Source of the DNA: Lachnospiraceae bacterium
GTDB lineage: Bacteria; Bacillota; Clostridia; Lachnospirales; Lachnospiraceae
Assembly: GCA_024690605.1 (NCBI GenBank)
Contig: JAILOV010000073.1
Coordinates: forward strand, 1 to 38,644
Reading direction: 5' to 3'
DNA: 38,644 bases
A model generated the notes under the pieces. The model saw only the letters and a program-made list of their open reading frames with translations, was not told the origin of the DNA and did no database searches. This document shows, piece after piece, positions 24,377 to 32,569 of the stretch. Position numbers and translations under genes: made by a program. Position 1 is the stretch's first letter. Every line of letters starts with the position of its first letter.

Positions 24377-25480
24377 TCAGTAGAGGGCTTCTACATCACT
24401 GATGCCGGATCTTCCGTCCGGACGGAAACGCCAGACGGCATGATCTTTCAGACGATGTTCCGTGAGGAACCAGTCATCGTCCACACGGGAGATGTAATAG
24501 GGCGTGCCGCCGCCCTGGAAAAAGCGGCTGTAGATCTCTTCCTGTTTTCCCTCTGTCAGATCGCGCAGACGGTCAACGCGCAGAAGCGTTGCCGCATCCT
24601 GAGAACCGGCGGCGTCGGTGGAGACGGAGACGATCCATCCGCCCGAAGGGACGGGAACGAGCTGCGTCATGCCGGCGATGCTGTCCGGCACAGGGTATTC
24701 CTCCCGAATGTGCAGTGTTGCCAGATCGCAGCAGAGAATGGCGGGGTGATAGTCAGGGTTCTTTTCGGACGGGACACCCGAGACGAAGTAGATGGTGTCG
24801 TTCACGATCGTGAAGGAACGGACGTAGATGCCATCCAGTTTTTCCACACGGCGGATCTCCGTCAGGCAGACATCGGAGGTTCCCTCCGCCCGGCGGAAGA
24901 GATAGAGCTCACCGGTCAGGGAACTCCAGACATAAAAGGTGCGGGTGCGTTCATCATAGACGGTATAGTGCGGACGGCTCCCGATGTTCCAGAACACCTG
25001 GGAATTGACAAAAGTGCAGGGGGCACCGTCTCTTTCGCCGGGCACCTTTTCATAGACGAGAACGCGGTTGTTCTCGGTATCGTCTGTCAGATAGACGGTG
25101 CCGTCGCTCGCGAGGGTGTGTGCCTGCGTGACATCCGAGGAGAAGATGAACCAGTCGGTGAGCGGCGTGCCGATGTCCTCACTATAGAGGATCAGGTTGT
25201 GATAGCAGTCGACGAGGAACCAGATGCCGTCACAACGGGTCACCCAGGTCGGGACACTGAGCGCGGAAAAAACATTGCGGACAGGCGGAGCGGCGGCAGC
25301 CGCCTCGGAGATCCCGTCGGCGTCGATCAGACGGCTCGCTGTCTGCAGATAGTTGGAACCATCCGACGCGGGTACGAACGGTGCTGCCTGCCCGGTCCGT
25401 GAACAGCCGCACAGGAACGCGGACAGAAACATGAGCAGAAAGACCCGGAGGATCGGTTTTTTGAAGAACTGTGTTTGCAT
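24377..25480 (-). CDS. Putative beta-propeller lipoprotein
   Basis: A 367-residue predicted lipoprotein. A basic, hydrophobic N-terminus is followed by the lipobox LCGC, with the lipidated cysteine near residue 26, so the mature protein should be anchored on the outer face of the membrane. The rest consists of short repeated beta-strand units (for example TLASDGTVYLTDDTENNRVLVYE) that read like an NHL/YncE-type beta-propeller, with no catalytic motif recognised. It lies convergent to prfB and divergent from a family 2 glycosyltransferase gene. The function is unknown; ligand binding or protein interaction at the surface is a reasonable class-level guess. The ATG has AGGA upstream on its strand. 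Confidence 0.8.
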   Translation of the reverse strand: MQTQFFKKPILRVFLLMFLSAFLCGCSRTGQAAPFVPASDGSNYLQTASRLIDADGISEAAAAAPPVRNVFSALSVPTWVTRCDGIWFLVDCYHNLILYSEDIGTPLTDWFIFSSDVTQAHTLASDGTVYLTDDTENNRVLVYEKVPGERDGAPCTFVNSQVFWNIGSRPHYTVYDERTRTFYVWSSLTGELYLFRRAEGTSDVCLTEIRRVEKLDGIYVRSFTIVNDTIYFVSGVPSEKNPDYHPAILCCDLATLHIREEYPVPDSIAGMTQLVPVPSGGWIVSVSTDAAGSQDAATLLRVDRLRDLTEGKQEEIYSRFFQGGGTPYYISRVDDDWFLTEHRLKDHAVWRFRPDGRSGISDVEALY

Positions 25481-25504
25481 GACGATCCTATTTTACCATA
25501 AAAT
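25475..25504 (+). promoter_or_regulatory. Promoter candidate for the GT2-hisC-like group
   Basis: TTGCAT at 25475-25480, an 18-base spacer, and TAAAAT at 25499-25504. It overlaps the first codons of the divergent lipoprotein gene. The predicted start is near 25511, which gives a very short leader before the ATG at 25528. Confidence 0.45.
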
Positions 25505-25527
25505 GATGATACCGTGGGTGAGGAATG

Positions 25528-26550
25528 ATGACTGTCAGTGTATGCATGATCGTGAAGAATGAAGAACAGACGCTGGGCATATGTCTTGCGTCGCTTAAGG
25601 ATATCGCCGACGAGATCATCGTCGTGGACACGGGTTCCGATGACCGGACCAAAGAGATCGCGGCCTCGTTTCACGCAAAGATCTTTGACCTTCCCTGGAC
25701 GGATGACTTTGCCGCCGCGCGCAATCACGCGTTTTCACTGGCGACAGGCGACTATATCTACAGCGCCGACGCCGATGAGGAACTGGATGCGGAGAACCGG
25801 GAGAAATTCCTGAAGCTGAAGGCTGATCTGTCGGACGGCACATTGGATGCGGATATCGTGCAGTTTTTCTACGCGGGTCAGCTGTCTCAGAATTCTGTCT
25901 ATAACTACGACAGGGAATACCGGCCCAAGCTGTTTAAGCGTGTGCGTTCGTTTGTCTGGGAGGGCGCCGTACATGAGCAGGTCCGTCTCGATCCCGTGGT
26001 CTTTGACAGCGATATCGAGATCATGCACAGACCGCACGGGCAGCATGCGGAGCGGGACCTCCGGATCTTTTCGAAGATGGCGGCACAGGGGTCGGACATG
26101 CCGGCGAGGCTTGTTAAACTCTATGCGCGGGAGCTGTTCATCGCCGGAACGGACAGTGATATCGCGGAAGCGAGGGCGTTTTTCGCGGAGCGGGTCGATT
26201 TCGAGGATGACGGCGATGCGGTGGAAGCGGCCCTGCTGGTGCTGTTGCGCGCGGCGCGGGTTACCGGTGATGAGGAAGCGTTCCTTAAGTACGCGGTCAG
26301 GATCCTGGACGGCGGCATGAAATCGAGCGAATTCTGCGTGGAGCTTGGCAGGCATTATCTGGATAAGAATGACGCGGAGGAGGCGCTGATCTGGTTCCTC
26401 GCCGCGGCGGAGCAGGAGGAGCCGTCGCTGGACATCCGGACGGGCGGCATGCTTGCGTATCGCGGCGCGGCGGAAAGCTTCCGGCACCTCGGCAATGAGG
26501 AACGTGCGGGAGAGTATGAAAAAATGGCGGAGAGCGAGGAAAGAAAATGA
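25528..26550 (+). CDS. Family 2 glycosyltransferase with TPR-like C-terminus
   Basis: About 340 residues; two adjacent ATGs (25525, 25528) are possible, and the second is better spaced from GTGAGG. Residues 1-230 form a GT-A domain of the type seen in SunS-like and tetratricopeptide-linked enzymes: VCMIVKNEE, IVVDTGSDDRT, a DxD-like site in SADADEELD, and FVWEGAVHEQ. The C-terminal 110 residues are helical and repeat-like (LVVLL-type hydrophobic spacing, LGRHYLDKNDAEEALIWFLAAAEQ), consistent with TPR units. The enzyme should transfer a sugar from a nucleotide-sugar to a protein or glycan in the cytoplasm. The acceptor is unknown. Its stop overlaps the next start as ATGA (26547-26550). Confidence 0.88.
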   Translation: MTVSVCMIVKNEEQTLGICLASLKDIADEIIVVDTGSDDRTKEIAASFHAKIFDLPWTDDFAAARNHAFSLATGDYIYSADADEELDAENREKFLKLKADLSDGTLDADIVQFFYAGQLSQNSVYNYDREYRPKLFKRVRSFVWEGAVHEQVRLDPVVFDSDIEIMHRPHGQHAERDLRIFSKMAAQGSDMPARLVKLYARELFIAGTDSDIAEARAFFAERVDFEDDGDAVEAALLVLLRAARVTGDEEAFLKYAVRILDGGMKSSEFCVELGRHYLDKNDAEEALIWFLAAAEQEEPSLDIRTGGMLAYRGAAESFRHLGNEERAGEYEKMAESEERK

Positions 26551-27608
26551 GCTGGGAAGAGCATGTGCGGAGGGTGGACCCCTATATCCCGGGAGAACAG
26601 CCCAAAGATAAGGATATCATCAAACTGAACACCAACGAGTGTCCCTATCCGCCGTCGCCGGCGGTGCTGGAGGCACAGAAGGCCTATCCCTATGAGGCCG
26701 GCCGCCTGTATCCGGACACGGAGGCGACGGAGCTCGCGGAGTCGATCGCCGGTTTCTACCATGTTCCCGCGGATCAGATCTTTGTCGGCGTGGGGAGCGA
26801 TGATGTGCTCTCGCTTGCGTTCCTCACGCTGTTTAACGGCGGCGGTGAGGTTCTGTTCCCCGATATCACCTATTCGTTTTATGATGTGTGGGCCAGTCTG
26901 TACCGCATCCCTTACCGGCAGATCCCGGTCGACGATGATTTCCGGATCCACGCGCGGGACTACTATGACGCGCCGGGCGGGGTGATCATCGCCAATCCCA
27001 ACGCGCCGACGGGAGTGCTGGAGAGTGTTGATTTTGTCGAGGATATCGTGAAGCACAACCCGGGGACGGTGGTGATCGTCGATGAGGCCTATATCGATTT
27101 CGGCGGGACGAGCGCCCTGCCGCTCATTGACCGGTATGAGAATCTGCTGGTTGTGCAGACCTGTTCCAAATCAAGGTCGCTCGCCGGCATGCGCATCGGC
27201 TTTGCCTTCGGCTCTAAAAATATCATCCGTTATCTAAAAGACGCCCGTTTCGCCTCCAATTCCTATCCCATGAACGGGATGCAGATCTCGCTCGGTGCCG
27301 CGTCCTTCCGGGATGCAGCCTATTTTCATGAGATCTGCGGCAGGGTCGTGCAGACGAGAGAACGGAGCAAGGAAGCTCTGCGCGGGCTCGGCTTCTCCTT
27401 CCCCGATTCGAAGACCAATTTCATCTTCGCGAAGCATGAACGTCTGACGGGCCGGGAGATCTACGAACAGCTGCGCAACAGAAGGATCTATGTGCGGCAC
27501 TGGCAGAAACCGCGCATAGAGGATCATCTGCGCATCACGATCGGAACGGACGATCAGATGGACACACTGTTCTCCGCACTGCGGGAGATCGTGGAGACAA
27601 CCGCGTAA
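26547..27608 (+). CDS. Histidinol-phosphate aminotransferase-like PLP enzyme
   Basis: A 353-residue class I/II aminotransferase of HisC type. Visible features are the LNTNECPYPPSP opening, ANPNAPTG, VIVDEAYIDFG, and the PLP-binding Lys208 in TCSKSRSLAGMRIGF. The length fits HisC. HisC converts imidazole-acetol phosphate to histidinol-phosphate, but close relatives act on aromatic amino acids or phosphonate/cobalamin intermediates, and no other his gene is present here. The ATGA overlap with a glycosyltransferase gene suggests joint expression. The family is secure; the physiological substrate is less so, hence no symbol. Confidence 0.88.
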   Translation: MSWEEHVRRVDPYIPGEQPKDKDIIKLNTNECPYPPSPAVLEAQKAYPYEAGRLYPDTEATELAESIAGFYHVPADQIFVGVGSDDVLSLAFLTLFNGGGEVLFPDITYSFYDVWASLYRIPYRQIPVDDDFRIHARDYYDAPGGVIIANPNAPTGVLESVDFVEDIVKHNPGTVVIVDEAYIDFGGTSALPLIDRYENLLVVQTCSKSRSLAGMRIGFAFGSKNIIRYLKDARFASNSYPMNGMQISLGAASFRDAAYFHEICGRVVQTRERSKEALRGLGFSFPDSKTNFIFAKHERLTGREIYEQLRNRRIYVRHWQKPRIEDHLRITIGTDDQMDTLFSALREIVETTA

Positions 27609-27627
27609 TTGAGGGGAGGAGCCTGTA

Positions 27628-28122
27628 ATGAGTACATTCAAACAATATCTGATCGTGTTCCTGGTTTCCATGGTGCCGCTGATCGAACTGCGCGGCGCGA
27701 TCCCCTTTGCGTACGGATTTCACACGGCCAATCCGGAATTCGCTCTCGTGCCGGCCTATGTCATTATCGCGGTGGGCAACATGCTCCCGGTGCCGATCAT
27801 CTTCTTCTTTGCCCGCAAGGTCCTGGAATGGGGCAAGGATAAGCCGGTGATCGGCGGTTTCTTCCGCTTCTGTCTGGAAAAGGGACATAAAGGCGGGGAA
27901 AAACTGAAGGCAAAAGCCGGGCGCGGGCTGTTCGTGGCGCTCCTGCTCTTTGTCGGCATCCCGCTTCCCGGTACCGGGGCATGGACGGGGACGCTGGCGG
28001 CCAGCATTCTTGACATGGATTTCAAGACCAGTGTGCTGGCGGTCATGGGCGGTGTGGCACTCGCGGGTGTGATCATCGGCGTTCTCTGCACGCTCGGTTT
28101 CGGCGCGCTCTTCGGGATCTGA
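27628..28122 (+). CDS. Small multidrug-export family membrane protein (COG2426-like)
   Basis: A 164-residue membrane protein with about four hydrophobic helices. The ATG follows GGGGAGGA at a normal distance. VSMVPLIELRGAIPFAYG and the segment FVGIPLPGTGAWTGTLAA are characteristic of the Sm_multidrug_ex family (COG2426), named from weak drug-resistance evidence; its real transport role is not established. The two re-entrant-like proline-glycine motifs recall DedA/SNARE-associated folds. The gene is complete, 19 bases after the aminotransferase gene and 17 before a methyltransferase gene, so probably in the same transcript. Confidence 0.85.
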   Translation: MSTFKQYLIVFLVSMVPLIELRGAIPFAYGFHTANPEFALVPAYVIIAVGNMLPVPIIFFFARKVLEWGKDKPVIGGFFRFCLEKGHKGGEKLKAKAGRGLFVALLLFVGIPLPGTGAWTGTLAASILDMDFKTSVLAVMGGVALAGVIIGVLCTLGFGALFGI

Positions 28123-28139
28123 AGGAACGACCGGACGGT

Positions 28140-28946
28140 ATGGCGGTTTATGACGGCTTCGCGTCTGCCTATGACGCACTCATGCGGGATGTCCCCTACG
28201 AAAAATGGGTGGATCTCTGCGATTCCATGATCCGACGCCACGGTGTTTCCCGACCGGTCTATGCCTCTGCGGGCACGCGCACGGCGATCGAAGAAGAACG
28301 GGATCTCGTCGTGGATCTGGGCTGCGGGACGGGGACATTTACCGGATTGCTGGCAGATCGCGGGTATGATGTGACGGGTGTTGATATCTCGCCCGAAATG
28401 CTTGCCGTCGCACAGGAAAAGAATGAGACGCGAAAGCAGACGATCCCGTATCTTTGTCAGGACATGCGCACGCTCGATCTCTACTGCACGGCGGGAACCT
28501 TTGTGAGCGTCTGTGACAGTGTGAATTATCTTCTGACAGATCGCGATGTGATCCGCACGTTTGCGGGGATCAACAGGTTTCTCTTCCCCGGCGGGATCTT
28601 CCTCTTTGATTTCAATACCGTCCATAAATACCGTGATGTGATTGGATCGGAGACGATCTCGGAGAGCGGCGAAGATGCGGCTTTTATCTGGGAGAACCGG
28701 TTCCGCGCGCGGGGGAACAGGAACGAGGCGGCACTGACCCTGTTTGTCGGGCAGCCGGACGGCCGCTACTGCCGTTTCGAGGAGACACACGTGCAGCGCG
28801 GATTCACGCTGACAGAGATCCGGGGATTCCTCAGGGCCGCAGGGCTCCGTTTTGTCACGGCGCTTGATGAGCGAACCGGGAAAAAGCCGTACGCGAAGAG
28901 CGAAAGGATCCTTGTCGTCGCGCGGGAATCCGGCAAGCGGTTTTAG
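28140..28946 (+). CDS. Class I SAM-dependent methyltransferase
   Basis: A 268-residue enzyme with a clear SAM-binding motif I, VVDLGCGTGTFTGLLA, followed by VTGVDISPEML (motif II acidic residue) and QDMRTLDL. The opening YDGFASAYDALMRDVPYEKW is typical of a widespread Firmicutes methyltransferase group of unknown substrate. The ribosome binding site is AAGGA, rather far (13 bases) from the ATG. The stop codon overlaps that of dapF on the other strand (TTTAG, 28942-28946), so the two genes end tail to tail with no room for a terminator between them. The methyl acceptor cannot be predicted. Confidence 0.9.
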   Translation: MAVYDGFASAYDALMRDVPYEKWVDLCDSMIRRHGVSRPVYASAGTRTAIEEERDLVVDLGCGTGTFTGLLADRGYDVTGVDISPEMLAVAQEKNETRKQTIPYLCQDMRTLDLYCTAGTFVSVCDSVNYLLTDRDVIRTFAGINRFLFPGGIFLFDFNTVHKYRDVIGSETISESGEDAAFIWENRFRARGNRNEAALTLFVGQPDGRYCRFEETHVQRGFTLTEIRGFLRAAGLRFVTALDERTGKKPYAKSERILVVARESGKRF

Positions 28947-29863
28947 ACTGTTCCTTCGAATACCGTTACGGCCGGCCCCGTCATCAGGATCCGGTCCGCC
29001 ACGCGGTCATAGCGGCAGACGATCTCACCGCCGAGCACATGGACGGTGATCCTGTCATCGGTGAGACCGGCCAGTGCGCAGGCGGTCGTGATGGCACAGC
29101 ATCCCGTGCCGCAGGCGAGCGTTTCACCGGTACCGCGCTCCCAGACGCGCATGTGTACCTCGGAACGACTGTCGATATGCACGAATTCCGTGTTGGTTCG
29201 GTTGGGAAAAGCGGGGTGGGATTCAAAGTGCGGACCGATCTGCGCGAGCGGAAAGGCGGCGAGATCGACATCCGCGGGGAGTACCACGACCGCGTGCGGA
29301 TTGCCCATGGAGACGATCCGGGCGCAATAGACATCGGGCAGGCCGGAAAACTCGACACCTGCGGGGTTCATGTCGGGAAGATCGGCAACCGTCATGCCGT
29401 TCATCTGCGAGGATCCCAGCGGCAGCAGTTCCGGGCGCAGAGGGATCCGGACCGGATCGAGGACCGGCGCCCCCATGTCGACCGTGACGCTGTGCACATG
29501 CCGGGAGCCGTCGGTTTCATCGGCTTCCAGTGTCAGATATTTCCTTGCACCCGCGCTGATGATCGTGAGCTTCGTGCTGTCTGTCAGTCCGTGTTCGTAG
29601 ACATAGGCACCGACGCAGCGGATCCCGTTGCCGCACATCTCGGAACGTGAACCGTCCGCGTTGTACATCTCCATTTCGAAATCCACATCCGGCGCGTCGG
29701 CCGGGGCGGGATTGATAAAGATCACGCCGTCTCCGCCGATCCCGAAATGCCGGTCGGAAAGCCGTCTGGTGAGCGCCGGTCTGTCTTGCGCGGCGATGTG
29801 CTCTTTGGCGCTGTCGATGTAGATATAATCATTGCCGCAGCCCTGCATCTTCGTGAATTTCAT
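28943..29863 (-). CDS. dapF: Diaminopimelate epimerase
   Basis: A 306-residue enzyme that interconverts LL- and meso-diaminopimelate, the last step before lysine and a peptidoglycan precursor. The start at 29863 (MKFTKMQGCGNDYIY) has GGGAGGGGAG upstream; the frame extends 18 codons further but through the promoter. The two catalytic cysteines are visible: Cys77 in MCGNGIRC and the one in LACGTGCCA. Conserved FGIGGDG and SMGNPHAVV segments are present. It is divergent from dapL with overlapping promoters, so lysine/DAP synthesis through the aminotransferase route is encoded together here. Confidence 0.97.
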   Translation of the reverse strand: MKFTKMQGCGNDYIYIDSAKEHIAAQDRPALTRRLSDRHFGIGGDGVIFINPAPADAPDVDFEMEMYNADGSRSEMCGNGIRCVGAYVYEHGLTDSTKLTIISAGARKYLTLEADETDGSRHVHSVTVDMGAPVLDPVRIPLRPELLPLGSSQMNGMTVADLPDMNPAGVEFSGLPDVYCARIVSMGNPHAVVVLPADVDLAAFPLAQIGPHFESHPAFPNRTNTEFVHIDSRSEVHMRVWERGTGETLACGTGCCAITTACALAGLTDDRITVHVLGGEIVCRYDRVADRILMTGPAVTVFEGTV

Positions 29864-29879
29864 GTGATCTCCCCTCCCA

Positions 29880-29908
29880 TTGAAAATGGATGCGCATAAT
29901 GATAATAT
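29880..29908 (+). promoter_or_regulatory. dapL promoter
   Basis: TTGAAA (29880-29885), a 17-base spacer, TAATAT (29903-29908); transcription start near 29915, about 38 bases before the dapL ATG. It occupies the same DNA face as the dapF promoter, so polymerase binding at one should exclude the other. Confidence 0.75.
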
Positions 29909-29927
29909 AGACCACAATGTTTGTCAA
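29899..29927 (-). promoter_or_regulatory. dapF promoter
   Basis: On the minus strand TTGACA (29927-29922), a 17-base spacer, TATCAT (29904-29899); transcription start near 29892. Its -10 overlaps the -10 of the dapL promoter on the other strand. Confidence 0.8.
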
Positions 29928-29952
29928 AGAAAGGGTCTGAACGGGGGATACC

Positions 29953-31191
29953 ATGTTGCACTGTAATGAAAACTATCTGAAACTGCCGGGAAGCTATCTG
30001 TTCTCCACCATTGCCAAAAAGGTGTCCGCCTTTCAGGCGGCGCATCCCGATGCGGACATCATCCGTCTGGGGATCGGGGATGTGACGAGGCCGCTCCCGG
30101 CTGCCGTGATCGAGGCTTTACACCGGGCTGTCGATGAACAGGCCGATGCGGCGACCTTCCGTGGCTACGCACCGGATCTCGGCTACGCTTTTCTGCGCGA
30201 AGCAATGGCGGCAAACGATTTTCAGGCACGAGGATGCGATATCGCGGCGGATGAGATCTTTATCTCCGATGGGGCAAAGAGCGATTCGGCCAACATCCAG
30301 GAGATCTTCGGACAGGACTGCGTGATCGCGGTCTGTGATCCCGTCTATCCGGTCTATGTCGACAGCAACGTGATGGCCGGACGCACAGGGGATTACGACG
30401 CGTCAACCGGCATCTGGAGCCGGGTGATCTATATGCCCTGCACGGCGGAGAACGGCTTTGTGCCGGAGCTGCCGGAACAGACGCCGGACATCCTCTATCT
30501 GTGCTATCCGAACAATCCGACCGGCGGAGCGATCACAAAGGAAGCTCTCCAGCGGTTTGTGGACTACGCAAACGAAAAGGGCGCGGTGATCATCTATGAT
30601 GCGGCCTATGAGGCGTACATCAGCGATGACGCGATCCCGCATTCGATCTATGAGTGCGCGGGGGCGAAAAACTGCGCGATCGAGCTGCGGTCCTTTTCCA
30701 AAAATGCCGGATTCACGGGACTCCGGCTCGGCGCTACGATCATCCCGCACGCACTGAAGGTGCGGGTGCAGACGGACGGCAGCGGACGCGAGGTGGAACT
30801 CCACAGCCTGTGGGCGAGACGGCACGGTACAAAATACAACGGCGCCCCCTATGTGGTCCAGCGTGCCGGAGAGGCTTGCTACAGCGCGGATGGCAAGGCG
30901 CAGATCCGGGGGATCATCGGCGAATACATGAAGAACGCGGCGTTTCTTCTCGACGGACTGAAAAAGGCGGGCTACACGGTATACGGCGGAGAGCATTCCC
31001 CCTATGTGTGGCTCAGGACGCCGGATGATATGACAAGCTGGGAATTTTTTGATATACTGTTGGAACGGGCGCAGCTGGTGGGCACGCCGGGCTCGGGATT
31101 CGGCCCGCACGGCGAACACTATTTCCGGCTGACAGCCTTCGGAAGCTATGAGAACAGCGTCAGAGCGATCGAACGGATAAGGAAACTGTAA
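29953..31191 (+). CDS. dapL: LL-diaminopimelate aminotransferase
   Basis: A 412-residue PLP enzyme that converts tetrahydrodipicolinate plus glutamate directly to LL-diaminopimelate, bypassing the acylated intermediates of the dapD/dapC/dapE route. The N-terminus NENYLKLPGSYLFSTIAKKV and the segments LGIGDVTRPLP, CYPNNPTGG and the PLP lysine Lys250 in SFSKNAGFTGLRLG are diagnostic. GGGGGA precedes the ATG. Its partner dapF is divergent and 89 bases away. The enzyme is common in Clostridia, Bacteroidota, plants and chlamydiae. The next gene starts 2 bases after its stop but belongs to polysaccharide synthesis. Confidence 0.97.
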   Translation: MLHCNENYLKLPGSYLFSTIAKKVSAFQAAHPDADIIRLGIGDVTRPLPAAVIEALHRAVDEQADAATFRGYAPDLGYAFLREAMAANDFQARGCDIAADEIFISDGAKSDSANIQEIFGQDCVIAVCDPVYPVYVDSNVMAGRTGDYDASTGIWSRVIYMPCTAENGFVPELPEQTPDILYLCYPNNPTGGAITKEALQRFVDYANEKGAVIIYDAAYEAYISDDAIPHSIYECAGAKNCAIELRSFSKNAGFTGLRLGATIIPHALKVRVQTDGSGREVELHSLWARRHGTKYNGAPYVVQRAGEACYSADGKAQIRGIIGEYMKNAAFLLDGLKKAGYTVYGGEHSPYVWLRTPDDMTSWEFFDILLERAQLVGTPGSGFGPHGEHYFRLTAFGSYENSVRAIERIRKL

Positions 31192-31193
31192 GG

Positions 31194-32567
31194 ATGAATG
31201 TCAGTATTTTCGGATTGGGTTATGTCGGCTGTGTGGGAGCTGCCTGCGCGGCCAAACTCGGACATCATGTCATCGGCAACGACATCTCCGAAAACAAGGT
31301 GAAACTGATCTCCGAGGGGAGACCAACGATCATTGAGGCACAGATCGACGAACTCATGCGCGAGGGACATGAGAAGGGTCTGATCGAGGCAACCACGGAC
31401 AGCAGATTTGCCGTGCTGCATTCGGATCTCTCGTTCATCGTTGTCGGAACCCCCAGTACAAAAGAAGGGCATCTCAATCTTTCCTATGTATTCAACGTCG
31501 CCAGAGAGATCGGTGAGGCGCTGCGCGACAAGGAGAGCTTTCATGCCGTCGCCATCCGCTCCACGGTGCTGCCCGGTACCAACAAAGAGGTCGGCAGGAT
31601 CATTGCCGAGGCCTCGGGAAAGCGCGTCGGTGAGGATTTTGCGGTGGTCTCCAATCCGGAGTTTCTGCGGGAGGGAACCGCGGTGGAGGACTATCTGCAT
31701 CCGCCGCTGACTCTCATCGGAACGGACAGCGCGAAGGCGGAGGAGATGTTCCGCGAATTCTACAGAGAGATCCCCGGTGAATTCATCTCCACCGACATCG
31801 AGGTGGCGGAGATCATGAAATATGTCAACAACACTTATCACGCGCTGAAGATCGTGTTCGGCAACGAGATCGGCAACATCTGCAAGGCACTGGATATCGA
31901 CAGCCACAAGGTGATGGACATCTTCTGCAGGGACACGCAGCTCAATATCTCTCCCTACTATTTCAAACCGGGCTTTGCCTACGGCGGCTCCTGCCTGCCC
32001 AAGGATTCCAAGGCCCTGCGGACCCTGGCCCATGATCATTACATTGACGCTCCCGTGATCAACGCGATCGATCCGTCCAATCAGATGCAGAAGAAGAACG
32101 CGCTGGAGATCATCGAGAGCAAGGGACTGTCGAAGATCGGGATCCTGGGACTCGCATTCAAGGCGGGAACGGATGATCTGCGCTGTTCCCCGATCGTCGA
32201 TGTCGCGGAGGAACTTTTGGGCAAGGGCTATGAAATCCGGATCTATGACAGGAATGTGCGCGTTTCCCAGCTGACCGGCACCAATGCGGATTTTATCTCG
32301 GCGAAACTCCCGCATCTGCACGAGATCATCACGGACGATCTCGATGAGGTGGCGGGCAGCAGCGATGTGCTGGTGATCACCAACAGGGAACCGGAATTCG
32401 AGGAGATCCCCGCGCGTTATCCGCACAAGGTCATCATCGATCTGGTGCGGCAGTACCGATCGCTTGATTATGACGGACACTACGAGGGGATCAGCTGGAA
32501 GAACATCAACGAGAATCCCGCGCAGGATGAGGAGATCCGTCATGACCGGCAGAGGACGGATTTCTGA
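31194..32567 (+). CDS. Nucleotide-sugar 6-dehydrogenase (UDP-glucose/GDP-mannose type)
   Basis: A 457-residue dehydrogenase that oxidises the C6 hydroxyl of a nucleotide-sugar to a carboxylate in two NAD-dependent steps, giving a uronic acid donor. The N-terminal dinucleotide motif is FGLGYVGCVGAA; the catalytic cysteine is Cys267 in GGSCLPKD. The segment NISPYYFKPGFAYGGSCLPKD resembles GDP-mannose dehydrogenase AlgD more than typical UDP-glucose dehydrogenases, but the substrate is not certain. ATG overlaps a poorly spaced AAGGA; a better placed AAGGA is 10 bases away. It is the first gene of the exopolysaccharide locus and follows dapL by 2 bases. Confidence 0.93.
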   Translation: MNVSIFGLGYVGCVGAACAAKLGHHVIGNDISENKVKLISEGRPTIIEAQIDELMREGHEKGLIEATTDSRFAVLHSDLSFIVVGTPSTKEGHLNLSYVFNVAREIGEALRDKESFHAVAIRSTVLPGTNKEVGRIIAEASGKRVGEDFAVVSNPEFLREGTAVEDYLHPPLTLIGTDSAKAEEMFREFYREIPGEFISTDIEVAEIMKYVNNTYHALKIVFGNEIGNICKALDIDSHKVMDIFCRDTQLNISPYYFKPGFAYGGSCLPKDSKALRTLAHDHYIDAPVINAIDPSNQMQKKNALEIIESKGLSKIGILGLAFKAGTDDLRCSPIVDVAEELLGKGYEIRIYDRNVRVSQLTGTNADFISAKLPHLHEIITDDLDEVAGSSDVLVITNREPEFEEIPARYPHKVIIDLVRQYRSLDYDGHYEGISWKNINENPAQDEEIRHDRQRTDF

Positions 32568-32569
32568 TC

